The notes under the pieces: generated by a model
The model's input: the letters and a program-made list of their open reading frames with translations, nothing else
Database searches by the model: none
Told to the model about the DNA's origin: nothing
Made by a program: the position numbers and the translations under genes
DNA from: Streptomyces chrestomyceticus JCM 4735
GTDB lineage: Bacteria > Actinomycetota > Actinomycetes > Streptomycetales > Streptomycetaceae
Assembly: GCF_003865135.1 (NCBI RefSeq)
Contig: NZ_BHZC01000001.1
Coordinates: 1 to 64,000 of the forward strand
Reading direction: 5' to 3'
Length of the DNA: 64,000 bases
Part shown: piece after piece, positions 1-8,593 of the stretch
How positions within the stretch are numbered: position 1 is the first letter of the stretch
Layout of the letters: every line of letters begins with the position of its first letter

Positions 1-1
1 C

Positions 2-460
2 GTGCTGCTCGACCCCGGGATGCAGGAACGGATCTGGGACGATCACGGGCGCGGCGGACCGGTACGCCCCTTCCGGCCGGACGGGGCGTTCTTCCGCGAA
101 CTCGCAGTACTGCTGGAGCGGCCCTGGCTGGCCGACTGTGAACAGGCTGCGCGGCGTGGGCTGGTGCTGGAAGGCCCACTGCATGCCGGGCCGCTGCTGG
201 ACTGCATGGGCGCGTTCACCCGTGTCCGGCGCGGACAGCAGCACCCCAACGGGTACGGGCTGGATCCGTGGTGGCTGCGCGCGGAGCACCGCCCCGCCTC
301 GGCCCGGGTTCAACTGCGCGCCCTGGCCGAACGAGTTGCGGCCGCACGCCGCGCCGGTGAGGACCGCGCTGCCCGGCCCGGTGGCGGTACGTTTGCGGCC
401 CGTCGGCTGTTCCGCGACCGGTACGGACGCGCCACCACTGCGTACTACCGCGCCCGGTGA
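2..460 (+). CDS. TniQ-family protein, C-terminal part (cut by window edge)
   Basis: The reading frame is open to the left edge and ends at TGA 458-460; about 152 residues are visible. I do not recognise it alone, but it aligns by eye with the middle of the TniQ-like protein at 5017-8589: both have an 'L-DPG-Q-R---D-GR' stretch, then 'LERPWLA' about 35 residues later, then a 'GPL' segment. TniQ/TnsD proteins choose the target site for Tn7-like transposases. This is therefore probably the last gene of a further Tn7-like module lying mostly to the left. Unlike the intact copy it stops soon after this region and has no HA-type repeats. The assignment rests on similarity inside the window only. 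Confidence 0.5.
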   Translation: MLLDPGMQERIWDDHGRGGPVRPFRPDGAFFRELAVLLERPWLADCEQAARRGLVLEGPLHAGPLLDCMGAFTRVRRGQQHPNGYGLDPWWLRAEHRPASARVQLRALAERVAAARRAGEDRAARPGGGTFAARRLFRDRYGRATTAYYRAR

Positions 461-812
461 CCGTACTGGTCCCGGCGCGGCTGGCGGAGCGGGCTCTCAC
501 TGCCCCTTCGGCGGAGCCGCAGCCGGCACAGCGACGGCACGGCCCGCGGCATGGACCACGCGTTCATACTCCTCGTCGCCCAGGAGGATCGGCAGGCCGA
601 GCATGGTGGCCCAGCAACTTTGACCTCTTCGGGCGCGTCGTCGCCGTGCCGCCGGTACAGCGCCCTTCCCCCGGGTAACCGGGGTGAAGATCACGCGGCC
701 GGATGCGCGCCCGGTCGGCGACATCATCGGCGGGGCAAGGCGAGGCGCTTCGCGCGGTGGAGGTTGGCTGATTTCGGCGGTTCGCGCGTGTGGGCGCGCT
801 TGACTGGAGCGC
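461..812. other. Gap between two Tn7-like modules
   Basis: No convincing gene was seen on either strand. The end of the left-hand module and the left end of the next one should lie here if the modules are separate insertions, but I could not find a terminal inverted repeat or a short target duplication by eye. Confidence 0.3.
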
Positions 813-1784
813 ATGATCGACGAGCATCACCCGCCGGCCGCCGGCAGCACTGCCTTGCCCGCATCGCCATGGCAGAGCGCGGGAGCGCAAGGTGGTGCAC
901 AGGCCGCACAGGTATCCGGTCCGGCAGACGGAGGATGCGACCAATCGCCGCTCATGGCGGTCCGAAAGCCGGCTGGCGCATCCGGGGACTCCGCCGGGCT
1001 GCCGGGCGAGCTGCCGGAAGATGCTGAGACGACCGCGGATTTACCGGTCGGGATCGGCGACCGGCTGGAAGCTCGGTTCGTCGACCAGGCGGGAACCGAG
1101 CAGCGGACGTTGTGGCCGGACGCCGCGCGCGGTGTCTGCTTGGAGGAGTGCGGTCCGGTGCGCCGGTTCCCGGTGCGGCACGGCAAGCGGATGGCGCCGG
1201 GGTGGTGGTGGTCGGCGACCAATGGCCGGCTGGTGCACTACGCGTCCGGCGTCATGCGGACCCAGGTGATGCTGCTGGACTGGGATCCTTCGATCGTGGC
1301 CATTGCGTGCCGCCCGGTGGAACTCACCTGGCGTGAGCGTGACGGAACCTGGGTGCGGCACGCACCGCACCTGATGGCCCGGCTCGCGGACGGCAGGGGT
1401 CTGCTGGCGGACTGCGCCGGGCACGGCGATATCTCGCCGCGCCTGGCCTGTCGGGCGGCGGTTACGGAGGCCGCGGCCGCGGCGGTCGGATGGCGCTACC
1501 AGGTCCTGCGGCCCCCGGATCCGGTTCTGGCAGCCAATCTGCGCTGGCTGGCCGGGTACCGGCACCCCCGCTATAGGGGCGGCGAACTTGCCGTACGCGC
1601 AGCTGAGGTCTTCCGGCGGCCACGCCCGCTGATCGAGGGGGTACGAGAACTCGGCGACCCGGTTCAGGTCTTCCCGGTGGTCTTCCACGCGCTGTGGCGC
1701 GGCGACTTGTCGGCCCGGCTGGAGAAGCCGCTGCACGAGCGGGTGAACGTGACGGCGGCCCCCCAGGGGCGGAGGCAGAGGTGA
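813..1784 (+). CDS. tnsA: TnsA-like transposase endonuclease subunit
   Basis: TnsA nucleases cut the 5' ends of Tn7-like elements and work with the TnsB transposase. The conserved part starts near residue 80. It shows the actinobacterial TnsA pattern: 'GWWWSATNGRLVHY', then a segment with 'LLDWDPSIVAIACRPVEL', then the nuclease-like strands around 'HLMARLADGRGLLADC', then 'LRWLAGYRHPR'. The same blocks recur in the copies at 10504-11304 and 14503-14767. The stop overlaps the next gene by a GTGA tetranucleotide (1781-1784), which implies translational coupling with tnsB. The start is uncertain: ATG 813 gives a proline/alanine-rich N-terminus with no match to copy 2, and ATG 954 is an alternative. 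I did not identify the catalytic residues individually. Confidence 0.75.
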   Translation: MIDEHHPPAAGSTALPASPWQSAGAQGGAQAAQVSGPADGGCDQSPLMAVRKPAGASGDSAGLPGELPEDAETTADLPVGIGDRLEARFVDQAGTEQRTLWPDAARGVCLEECGPVRRFPVRHGKRMAPGWWWSATNGRLVHYASGVMRTQVMLLDWDPSIVAIACRPVELTWRERDGTWVRHAPHLMARLADGRGLLADCAGHGDISPRLACRAAVTEAAAAAVGWRYQVLRPPDPVLAANLRWLAGYRHPRYRGGELAVRAAEVFRRPRPLIEGVRELGDPVQVFPVVFHALWRGDLSARLEKPLHERVNVTAAPQGRRQR

Positions 1785-3949
1785 GCGGCACGGTGCTGGA
1801 GCCCGGAACACAGGTGCGTTTCGCGAAGCGGACCTGGACGGTGGTCATGCTGGAAGGGGCATGCGTACGGCTGGTCGACGCGGACAACTCCGTGGCTATG
1901 GTGCTTGCGAACTTCCTGTTCGCCGACCCCGACTTTGAAGTGGTGGGCGCCCCGCAGCGCGGCGTGCCGCCGTTCGGGCTCCTGGAGGAACTGCCGGAGC
2001 AGGTGCGCGAGCGTGCGTACGCCTGGGAGCGGCATGTGCGTGAGGTCGAGACCGGATACCCCGTCCCGGGACAGGACCAGGTGCCGCGGGCCGAGTTCGA
2101 TCCGGCCATGCGCACCATGGCGGAGCGGGAGGAGGCCAAGGCCGCCGAGCTGACGGCGGCCGGGCAGCCGGCCAGTGCGGTGACGGTGCGGCGGATGCGG
2201 GCCCGCTACCGGGAGCAGGGCCTGTGGGGGCTGGTGGACGGCCGGGCTGCCCGGCGGCGCTCGCCGGTGGGGCGCGCGGACGAGCGGGTGGTCGCCGCGA
2301 TCGAGCAGGCACTTGATGCGCAGCGGGAGCGGTCGACCGGGACGCTGAGCCGGCTGCGGCGTGCGGTCGGCTGGATTCTGGAGGATACGCATGGCGCGGG
2401 GGCGGTGAAGGTGCCGCCTGCCTCGACGTTCAACCGGCTGGTCCACGCCCTCGCAGACCGTCAGGGGCTGCTGGGAACCGCGGCGCAGCGGCGCCGTCAT
2501 TCCTCACGGCCGGCTCCGCCGTTCACCCCGACGGTGGCGTTGCGGCCCGGTGAGCTGGTGATGCTGGACAGCACCCCTTTGGACGTGATGGTGGTCCTGG
2601 CCGACGGGGTGGTGGGTAAGGCCGAGCTGACGATCGCGCTGGACGTGGCGACGCGCAGTATCTGTGCGACCGTTCTGCGGCCGATGGGCACAGGGTCGGT
2701 GGACGCGGCGATTCTGCTGGCGCAGATGGTGACGCCCATGCGGATGCGCCCGGGATGGGAAGAGGCGCTGGCGATGTCCCGGTCGGCCATCCCCTACGAG
2801 CGGCTGGTGTCCCTGGACGCGCGGCTGGAGGGGGCGGCAGCCCGTCCAGTAATCAGCCCGGAGACGGTGGTCGTCGACCAGGGCCGGGTGTTCGTCTCCG
2901 CCTCGTTCGTCGCGGCGTGCGACAGCCTGGGGGTGTCGGTGCAGCCGGCGCCGCCGGCCAACGGCCCGGCCAAGGGACATGTCGAGAGAATGTTCCTCAC
3001 CATCGGCGACCGGTTCTCCCAGTACGTGGCCGGTTACACCGGATCCGACGTCACTCAGCGCGGCTCTCACGTCGAGGACGAGGCGTGCTGGACGCTTCCC
3101 CAGATCCAGGACCTGCTGGACGAGTGGCTGATCGCGGACTGGCAGCACCGCCCGCACGCATCTCTGCGCCATCCGCTGGCCCCCAAGCTCGCGGTGTCGC
3201 CGAACGAGATGTGGGCCGCGCTGGTCGGCGTGACCGGCTATGTCCCGGTGCTGCTCAGCGAAGAAGACTACGTCGAGCTCATGCCGGTCAAGCGGCTGGG
3301 CATCAACGACTACGGCATCCGCTTCGACTACCGCACCTACGACCACGAGGTCCTCAACCCGCACCGCGGGCGCAGGTCGACGGCCCCGGACGGGATGTGG
3401 GAGGTGCACCACAACCCTTATGACCCCCAGCAGATCTGGGTGCGGCTGCCTGGCGGCTGGGAGGAGGTGCCCTGGATCCACAAGGAGCGGGTAAGCCTGC
3501 CCTTCACCGACTTCACCTGGCGGCACATCCGCGCGACCGTCGAGCGCCGCGGCGACCGCGACGAGCACGAGCAACAGCTCGCCCAGGCCTTGGACCGCCT
3601 CCTGCGGCGGGCCGGCAACGGGGAAGGCACCCGCCGCGAGCGGACCGTCGCGGCACGCGCCAGCGCCGCAGCCTCCCTCGCCGGGCCCGCCCCAAACCAG
3701 CAAGAGCCGCCCGACCCCCTCACCGCCCCGACCCTCTCCTACGGCCTGGTCGGCGCCTTCACCCCAGCAAGCCCGGATGAGCCCGACGACGAAGAGTTCG
3801 AGGACGGCTGGGACGAGGACGAAGACCCGCTCGGCACATCAGACGATGCCGGCGGCGGCCCCGCCGGAGACGAACAGCCATCCGGGCGGGCCGCAGTCCC
3901 CCGCCCGTCACGGATCTACGATGCCCGCCAGGAGGCAACCCAGTGGTAG
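1781..3949 (+). CDS. tnsB: TnsB/TniA-type DDE transposase (module 1, intact)
   Basis: This is the strand-transfer subunit of a Tn7-like element. It starts at GTG 1781 behind a GGAGG box and gives 722 residues. The order is an N-terminal DNA-binding part with a winged-helix-like stretch ('TVRRMRARYREQGLWGLVDG'), the RNase H-fold core, a Mu-type beta-barrel region, and an acidic tail rich in Asp/Glu. The DDE triad is visible: Asp near residue 262 in 'MLDST', Asp near 366 in 'VVVDQG', Glu near 403 in 'GHVERMF'. 'SPNEMWAALVG' follows in the usual place. Its last codons overlap tnsC. The acidic tail could contact TnsC, as TnsB tails do in Tn7, but that is inference. No frameshift or internal stop was seen, unlike in the two other copies. 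Confidence 0.88.
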   Translation: MSGTVLEPGTQVRFAKRTWTVVMLEGACVRLVDADNSVAMVLANFLFADPDFEVVGAPQRGVPPFGLLEELPEQVRERAYAWERHVREVETGYPVPGQDQVPRAEFDPAMRTMAEREEAKAAELTAAGQPASAVTVRRMRARYREQGLWGLVDGRAARRRSPVGRADERVVAAIEQALDAQRERSTGTLSRLRRAVGWILEDTHGAGAVKVPPASTFNRLVHALADRQGLLGTAAQRRRHSSRPAPPFTPTVALRPGELVMLDSTPLDVMVVLADGVVGKAELTIALDVATRSICATVLRPMGTGSVDAAILLAQMVTPMRMRPGWEEALAMSRSAIPYERLVSLDARLEGAAARPVISPETVVVDQGRVFVSASFVAACDSLGVSVQPAPPANGPAKGHVERMFLTIGDRFSQYVAGYTGSDVTQRGSHVEDEACWTLPQIQDLLDEWLIADWQHRPHASLRHPLAPKLAVSPNEMWAALVGVTGYVPVLLSEEDYVELMPVKRLGINDYGIRFDYRTYDHEVLNPHRGRRSTAPDGMWEVHHNPYDPQQIWVRLPGGWEEVPWIHKERVSLPFTDFTWRHIRATVERRGDRDEHEQQLAQALDRLLRRAGNGEGTRRERTVAARASAAASLAGPAPNQQEPPDPLTAPTLSYGLVGAFTPASPDEPDDEEFEDGWDEDEDPLGTSDDAGGGPAGDEQPSGRAAVPRPSRIYDARQEATQW

Positions 3950-5001
3950 CAGTCCCCGAAGCCGGTCCCGTCCCGGACGAGGAGCAGCAGATGGCGGCCT
4001 ATGCGCCACCGACCACGCGGGAGGGCTGGCAGCAGTTCGTCGGCACTCCCCCGCTGCAGCCCCCGCCAGACGCCGGCGAGGACTGGTCGCTTGAGGAACG
4101 CCTGGACTACCACTCCCGGTTTGTCGTCCTGACCACCCCGGCCATGGAACGCATCTCACTGTCGGTTCGGCGACTGATGCTCCTCAACCGCCGCCAGCAG
4201 GGCACCGCGCGCCGCGGACTGATCGTGTCCGGGCCACCCACCACCGGCAAGACCACCACCCTGCTGGAGATGGGCCGCACCTTCGAGCTCGCCGAGCAGC
4301 GCCGCCACCCCGGCCGCGCCGACCGGCTGCCCGTGGTGTTCCTGGCGGTGCCGCCCGCCTCCACTCCCAAGATGCTGGTATCGGAGTTCGCCCGGTTCCT
4401 CGGTATCCCCATCGCGGTCCGGATGAACCAGGCGCAGATCACCGACGCCGTCTGCCACCTTTTGTGCCAGCTGGGCACCGCGCTGGTCCTCGTCGACGAC
4501 GTCCACCTGCTCGACACCCGCACCCGGGCCGGCTCGGAGACCTCCGACCAGATGAAGCACCTAGGCGAGAGGATTCCGGCGACCTTCGTCTACGCAGGCG
4601 TCGACGTCGAGGCATCCCCCCTGCTCAACGGGCCGCGCGGCGCACAGTTGGCAGGCCGCTTCACCCTGGTCCGCAACACCGCCCTGTCCCGCGGCACCGC
4701 CGAACAGCGCGCCATCTGGCTGGACCTGGTCACCGACATGGAAAACGCCCTGCACCTGCGCCACCACACCCAAGGCACTCTGGCCCGGCACGCCGACTAC
4801 CTCCACCAGCGCACCGGCGGAGTCATGGGAAGCCTCTCCCACCTCATCCGTGAAGCCGCCCTCACCGCCCTCCTCGACGGCAGCGAAAAGATCACCAAAC
4901 GGCTCCTGGCCGGCATCCAGCTCGACATCCGCGCGGAGCAGCAAGCCCGCCCGCCCCGAAAACGCCTCCCGCGCCCCCGCAACAACGGCACTGGATCCTG
5001 A
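3943..5001 (+). CDS. tnsC: TnsC/TniB-type AAA+ ATPase (module 1, intact)
   Basis: This is an ATP-dependent regulator that links the target selector to the transposase. The start is GTG 3943 behind an AGGAGG box, overlapping the tnsB stop; the product has 352 residues. Walker A is 'GPPTTGKTT' near residue 95, and Walker B is 'ALVLVDDVHLL' near residue 180. The size fits TnsC/TniB. The C-terminal block around 'YLHQRTGGVMGSLSHLIREA' recurs almost unchanged at the end of the degenerate fusion gene at 17.6 kb, which identifies that remnant. It lies between tnsB and tniQ in the standard order, so it probably belongs to a single transcript. Confidence 0.87.
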   Translation: MVAVPEAGPVPDEEQQMAAYAPPTTREGWQQFVGTPPLQPPPDAGEDWSLEERLDYHSRFVVLTTPAMERISLSVRRLMLLNRRQQGTARRGLIVSGPPTTGKTTTLLEMGRTFELAEQRRHPGRADRLPVVFLAVPPASTPKMLVSEFARFLGIPIAVRMNQAQITDAVCHLLCQLGTALVLVDDVHLLDTRTRAGSETSDQMKHLGERIPATFVYAGVDVEASPLLNGPRGAQLAGRFTLVRNTALSRGTAEQRAIWLDLVTDMENALHLRHHTQGTLARHADYLHQRTGGVMGSLSHLIREAALTALLDGSEKITKRLLAGIQLDIRAEQQARPPRKRLPRPRNNGTGS

Positions 5002-5016
5002 CGAGGCGGACCAGCG

Positions 5017-8000
5017 GTGAAGAAGACCACCAGCCCTCTAATGGAACCTGCCGTCAGGGATTATTCGCAGCCACCACAGCGCGAGCAGAACGAACTATCC
5101 CTGCACAGTCCGCCTTTGGGCGCGGTGCGTGTCGCTCCACTGAACGGCGAGACGACGCTGTCGTTCATGAGCAGAGTCGCCTCCCGGTACAAGCTCACGG
5201 CCAAAGAACTCATCGGCGCGCTCGTGGACGTGGGGCGGCGGCCCAACCTGTTCACGGTGCGGCCCGACGGCGAAGTGGTCTTCAACGCCGAGGCCCGGGC
5301 GGTGGTCGCCGCTTTCTGCCGCATGCCCGAAGAACACCTGCACCGTGCTCTGCCGGCCTGGGGCAGAGACGTCCCTTCGAGCAGGCTCGGGAACAGGCCG
5401 GCCGCCTGGGTCCGCACCGCAGCCACGATCCCGCCGACCGGCCCCGGATGCCGGGCGTGCACCGCGACCGCCACACGAGGCCAGGAAGAAGCACGCCGCT
5501 ACCTGCTGCCGCACGGCCGGGTATGCGTCAAGCACCAGTGCTGGATGATGGAAACACCCGTCGTCGACGGGGCAGCGGCCGTCCCCGGGCAGTTGGACCT
5601 GCGGTATGTGCCGCAGAACGGGGCGGCCCAGCGCCGTCATATACGGCTGCTGCGGCGCTCTGCGCACGCCGGCGAAGCGTTCACCATGGCGCAGGCAATC
5701 ATGGCTTCGTGGTGGGACGAGCCCTGGCTGGAAGAGATCCTCTGGCCCGATCGGCTGCGGCTGATGGCACCCGGCAACGACCTCGCTTGGCGTGCCGCAG
5801 CGCGGGATGCGGTGACCTATCCCGAGGCCGTCACGCTGGCCGCGGCTCTCGCCGACCCAGGCCTGCAGCAGCGGCTACTCAATGACGCGGGGCGGCACCA
5901 GCCGCACGCGCTCGCCGATGTCCCCAGCCTCGTGGACGAACTGGCTCGGCGCCTTGAGCGGCCATGGCTCGCCGGTCGCCTCAGCGCCATCACGACAGGC
6001 CCACTGAACGCCTGGGTACGCGCCTGCGTACGCACCCAGGCCGGGCACAAGCCGAAAACACGCAGCATGTGGCACGTCTCCCCGCCCCACCGGCCCGCAC
6101 CGATCACCCGGCTCCTGGCCGAAACCCGGCCCGTCGACGAAACGCCCGGAAAAACGGAGTCGGCGAGGGCGCCGGCCCCAGACGTGGCCGAGACCGCCAA
6201 GGGGTTCGCGCGCGGCCTGCGCCATGCCCGCACCTACGCCACCGAACACGGCCACCTCTGCATTCCTTACCGGCATGAAAAGGACGGGTTCCAACTCGGC
6301 CTGTGGCTGGCCAACCAGCGCGCCGCAGGCCCCCAGCTCTCCCCCGAGCGCAGCCAGGCCCTGGCCGCTCTTGACCCGTGGTGGAATCCTGCGTGGAGCA
6401 CACTGTGGCAGCGCATCTATCTGCGCGCACGACGGCTGCTGGACCTAGGCACCGACATCAGACCCGAGCAGGGCTTCCCGGGCACCAGCGAGAACCTCGG
6501 CACCTGGCTGTACCGGCAGTGCCAGGTCTACAGCAGCCTCCACCCCCAGCAGCGCAGACTACTGGCACAGATCGGCATCAGTGCCGAAGCCGCCCGCCAC
6601 GCACTGCCGCGGCGTCGCAACCTCGCCGAGGCCCGTGACCAGAGCCTGACCAACGCACGCGCCTACTGGCAGGAGCACGGGCACCTTTGTGCAAGCTCTG
6701 CTGATACGTACGCCGGCTTCCCCATCGGCCAATGGCTGACCAACCTCCGCGTACGCGCCCGACGCGGCATTCTCGATCCCGCCCTCACACAGCAGCTGGA
6801 CGCAATGGATCCGTGGTGGGCACCGCCCTGGCCCTCCGACTGGCAGCGAGCCTGCTACACGGTGACCGAACTCGTCCGCTCCGGCCACCCCCTCGACCCC
6901 GAAAGCGTCTTTGCAGCCTTCGACGACGAACTCGGTCAATGGCTATACACCCAATGTGTGTCCTACCCCGGCTTGGCAGTGGAACAGCGCCGACAGCTCG
7001 CGGCCGTCGGACTGACTGAGCAGACCGCCCAAACCGCTCGCCCCAACCCCGCCACCCACAGGCCGTCCCTGGAGACCGGTCTCTACTACGCCCGCTCCTA
7101 CGCGGCACTGCACGGCGACCTCAACGCATCACCCTCCGACCGGCACGAGGGCTTCCCCATCGGAAAGTGGCTGGCCCGCCAAAAGCACCAGGCCGGCCTT
7201 CACACCGCCAAGTTCGCCGCGCCCTACCCGGCCGGCCCACTGCTGGCCGCCATCGACCCATGGTGGAACCCACCGTGGAACGGGGACTGGCAGATCAACC
7301 ACCGCGCCGCCCGCAGACTCGTCGAGAACGGGATCAAACTCCTCCCTGCACAAGGCTTCCCCGGCACCCCCGACTGGACTGGGCAGTGGCTCTACACCCA
7401 GTGCGTCACCTACCAGAACCTCCACCCGGGGCAGCAACAAAGGCTCACGCAACTCGGCATCACCACCGCGAACTCCTGCACCGCACAGCCCCGTCGCGTC
7501 ACCCAGCAAGCATCATTCGACACCGGTCTTGCACACGCCCGCTCCTACGCCGCCCAACACGGACACCTCGCCGTACCCAGAAGCGCGAACCACCACGGCT
7601 ACCGGCTGGGGACATGGCTCGCCCACCAACGCAAACGGGCCGCCAACGGCCGACTACCCCACCGTCGCGCCGAGGCCCTCGACGTCCTTGACTCATGGTG
7701 GAACCCGTCCTGGGGCCTACCATGGCAAATCGCCTACCATGCCGTCAGAAACGAGATCCACGGCCACATTCTGAACGCGGCCGCAGGTTTCCCCGGACTC
7801 CCTCCAGCCGCCACCAGATGGCTGCTCACCCAGTGCACCAACTATGGCGACCTCCACCCGGGCCAGCAGGAACTCCTGACCGGACTCGGCATAACGCCCC
7901 AGGACGCACACGCCGCCCGCCCCCAGCGAGAAACACGCATGCGCCGCCGAACCGGCACCAACGGGCCGCGCCCCACAACCGTCTCGTCATCCATCGACGG

Positions 8001-8589
8001 CGGCCTGCCCTACGCCCGCTCATACGCACACACTCACGGCGGACTCGGCACCGCCCACTACACCACCGAACACAACGGATTCCCCCTGGGCTGGTGGCTA
8101 TACGAGCAGCGCAAACGCGCCGTCGCCCACCTACGCCGCACCGGCCGGCCCTGGCCCCACGACACACAGCTCACCGCACTCGACCCGTGGTGGAACCCAC
8201 CCTGGCGGGCCTCCTGGAACCACAGCTACCACCAAGCCCACACCCACCACACCGCCGGCCGCCCATTCCCTGGCACCACGACCAAGTGGATCCGCACCCA
8301 GCAACGCACCTGGAATCAGCTCCACCCCCACCAACAACACCTCCTGACCACCCTCGGCATCCACGGACCCACACCCCTGATCAGCTACAACAGCCGCCCA
8401 ACGAAACTGACCGGCCAACCAATAGAACTGACCAACGGACCTACGGCCACCCTGAAGCAGGAAACCCACAGCTCACAGACCCCGCCCAGCCCCAGCCCGC
8501 AAGCAACGTCAAGCCCCTCGCCAACGCAGAGCACACCGCCAGCCCCAACCAGCCAACTGATCAGCCCAGCTCAACACCCCGAACACTGA
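5017..8589 (+). CDS. tniQ: TniQ-type target selector fused to HA-like repeats
   Basis: This is a 1,190-residue protein starting at GTG 5017, 16 bp after tnsC. Residues about 40-240 look like TniQ: 'APLNGETTLSFMSRVASRY', followed by the Cys-rich motifs 'GCRACTA' near 145 and 'VCVKHQC' near 170 that resemble a zinc-binding pair. From about residue 391 to 1128 there are five tandem repeats of roughly 145-160 residues, beginning near 391, 537, 684, 832 and 992. Each has 'HARSYA--HG-L', 'GFP-G-WL--QR', 'LDPWWNPPW', and then 'W-YTQC--Y--LHP-QQ--L--LGI'. This is the pattern of the helicase-associated (HA, PF03457) domain. The last 60 residues are Pro/Ser/Thr-rich. TniQ proteins are usually 300-700 residues, so the tail is an unusual extension. 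Its role is unknown; binding DNA at the target is a reasonable guess. Confidence 0.8.
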   Translation: MKKTTSPLMEPAVRDYSQPPQREQNELSLHSPPLGAVRVAPLNGETTLSFMSRVASRYKLTAKELIGALVDVGRRPNLFTVRPDGEVVFNAEARAVVAAFCRMPEEHLHRALPAWGRDVPSSRLGNRPAAWVRTAATIPPTGPGCRACTATATRGQEEARRYLLPHGRVCVKHQCWMMETPVVDGAAAVPGQLDLRYVPQNGAAQRRHIRLLRRSAHAGEAFTMAQAIMASWWDEPWLEEILWPDRLRLMAPGNDLAWRAAARDAVTYPEAVTLAAALADPGLQQRLLNDAGRHQPHALADVPSLVDELARRLERPWLAGRLSAITTGPLNAWVRACVRTQAGHKPKTRSMWHVSPPHRPAPITRLLAETRPVDETPGKTESARAPAPDVAETAKGFARGLRHARTYATEHGHLCIPYRHEKDGFQLGLWLANQRAAGPQLSPERSQALAALDPWWNPAWSTLWQRIYLRARRLLDLGTDIRPEQGFPGTSENLGTWLYRQCQVYSSLHPQQRRLLAQIGISAEAARHALPRRRNLAEARDQSLTNARAYWQEHGHLCASSADTYAGFPIGQWLTNLRVRARRGILDPALTQQLDAMDPWWAPPWPSDWQRACYTVTELVRSGHPLDPESVFAAFDDELGQWLYTQCVSYPGLAVEQRRQLAAVGLTEQTAQTARPNPATHRPSLETGLYYARSYAALHGDLNASPSDRHEGFPIGKWLARQKHQAGLHTAKFAAPYPAGPLLAAIDPWWNPPWNGDWQINHRAARRLVENGIKLLPAQGFPGTPDWTGQWLYTQCVTYQNLHPGQQQRLTQLGITTANSCTAQPRRVTQQASFDTGLAHARSYAAQHGHLAVPRSANHHGYRLGTWLAHQRKRAANGRLPHRRAEALDVLDSWWNPSWGLPWQIAYHAVRNEIHGHILNAAAGFPGLPPAATRWLLTQCTNYGDLHPGQQELLTGLGITPQDAHAARPQRETRMRRRTGTNGPRPTTVSSSIDGGLPYARSYAHTHGGLGTAHYTTEHNGFPLGWWLYEQRKRAVAHLRRTGRPWPHDTQLTALDPWWNPPWRASWNHSYHQAHTHHTAGRPFPGTTTKWIRTQQRTWNQLHPHQQHLLTTLGIHGPTPLISYNSRPTKLTGQPIELTNGPTATLKQETHSSQTPPSPSPQATSSPSPTQSTPPAPTSQLISPAQHPEH

Positions 8590-8593
8590 TCAG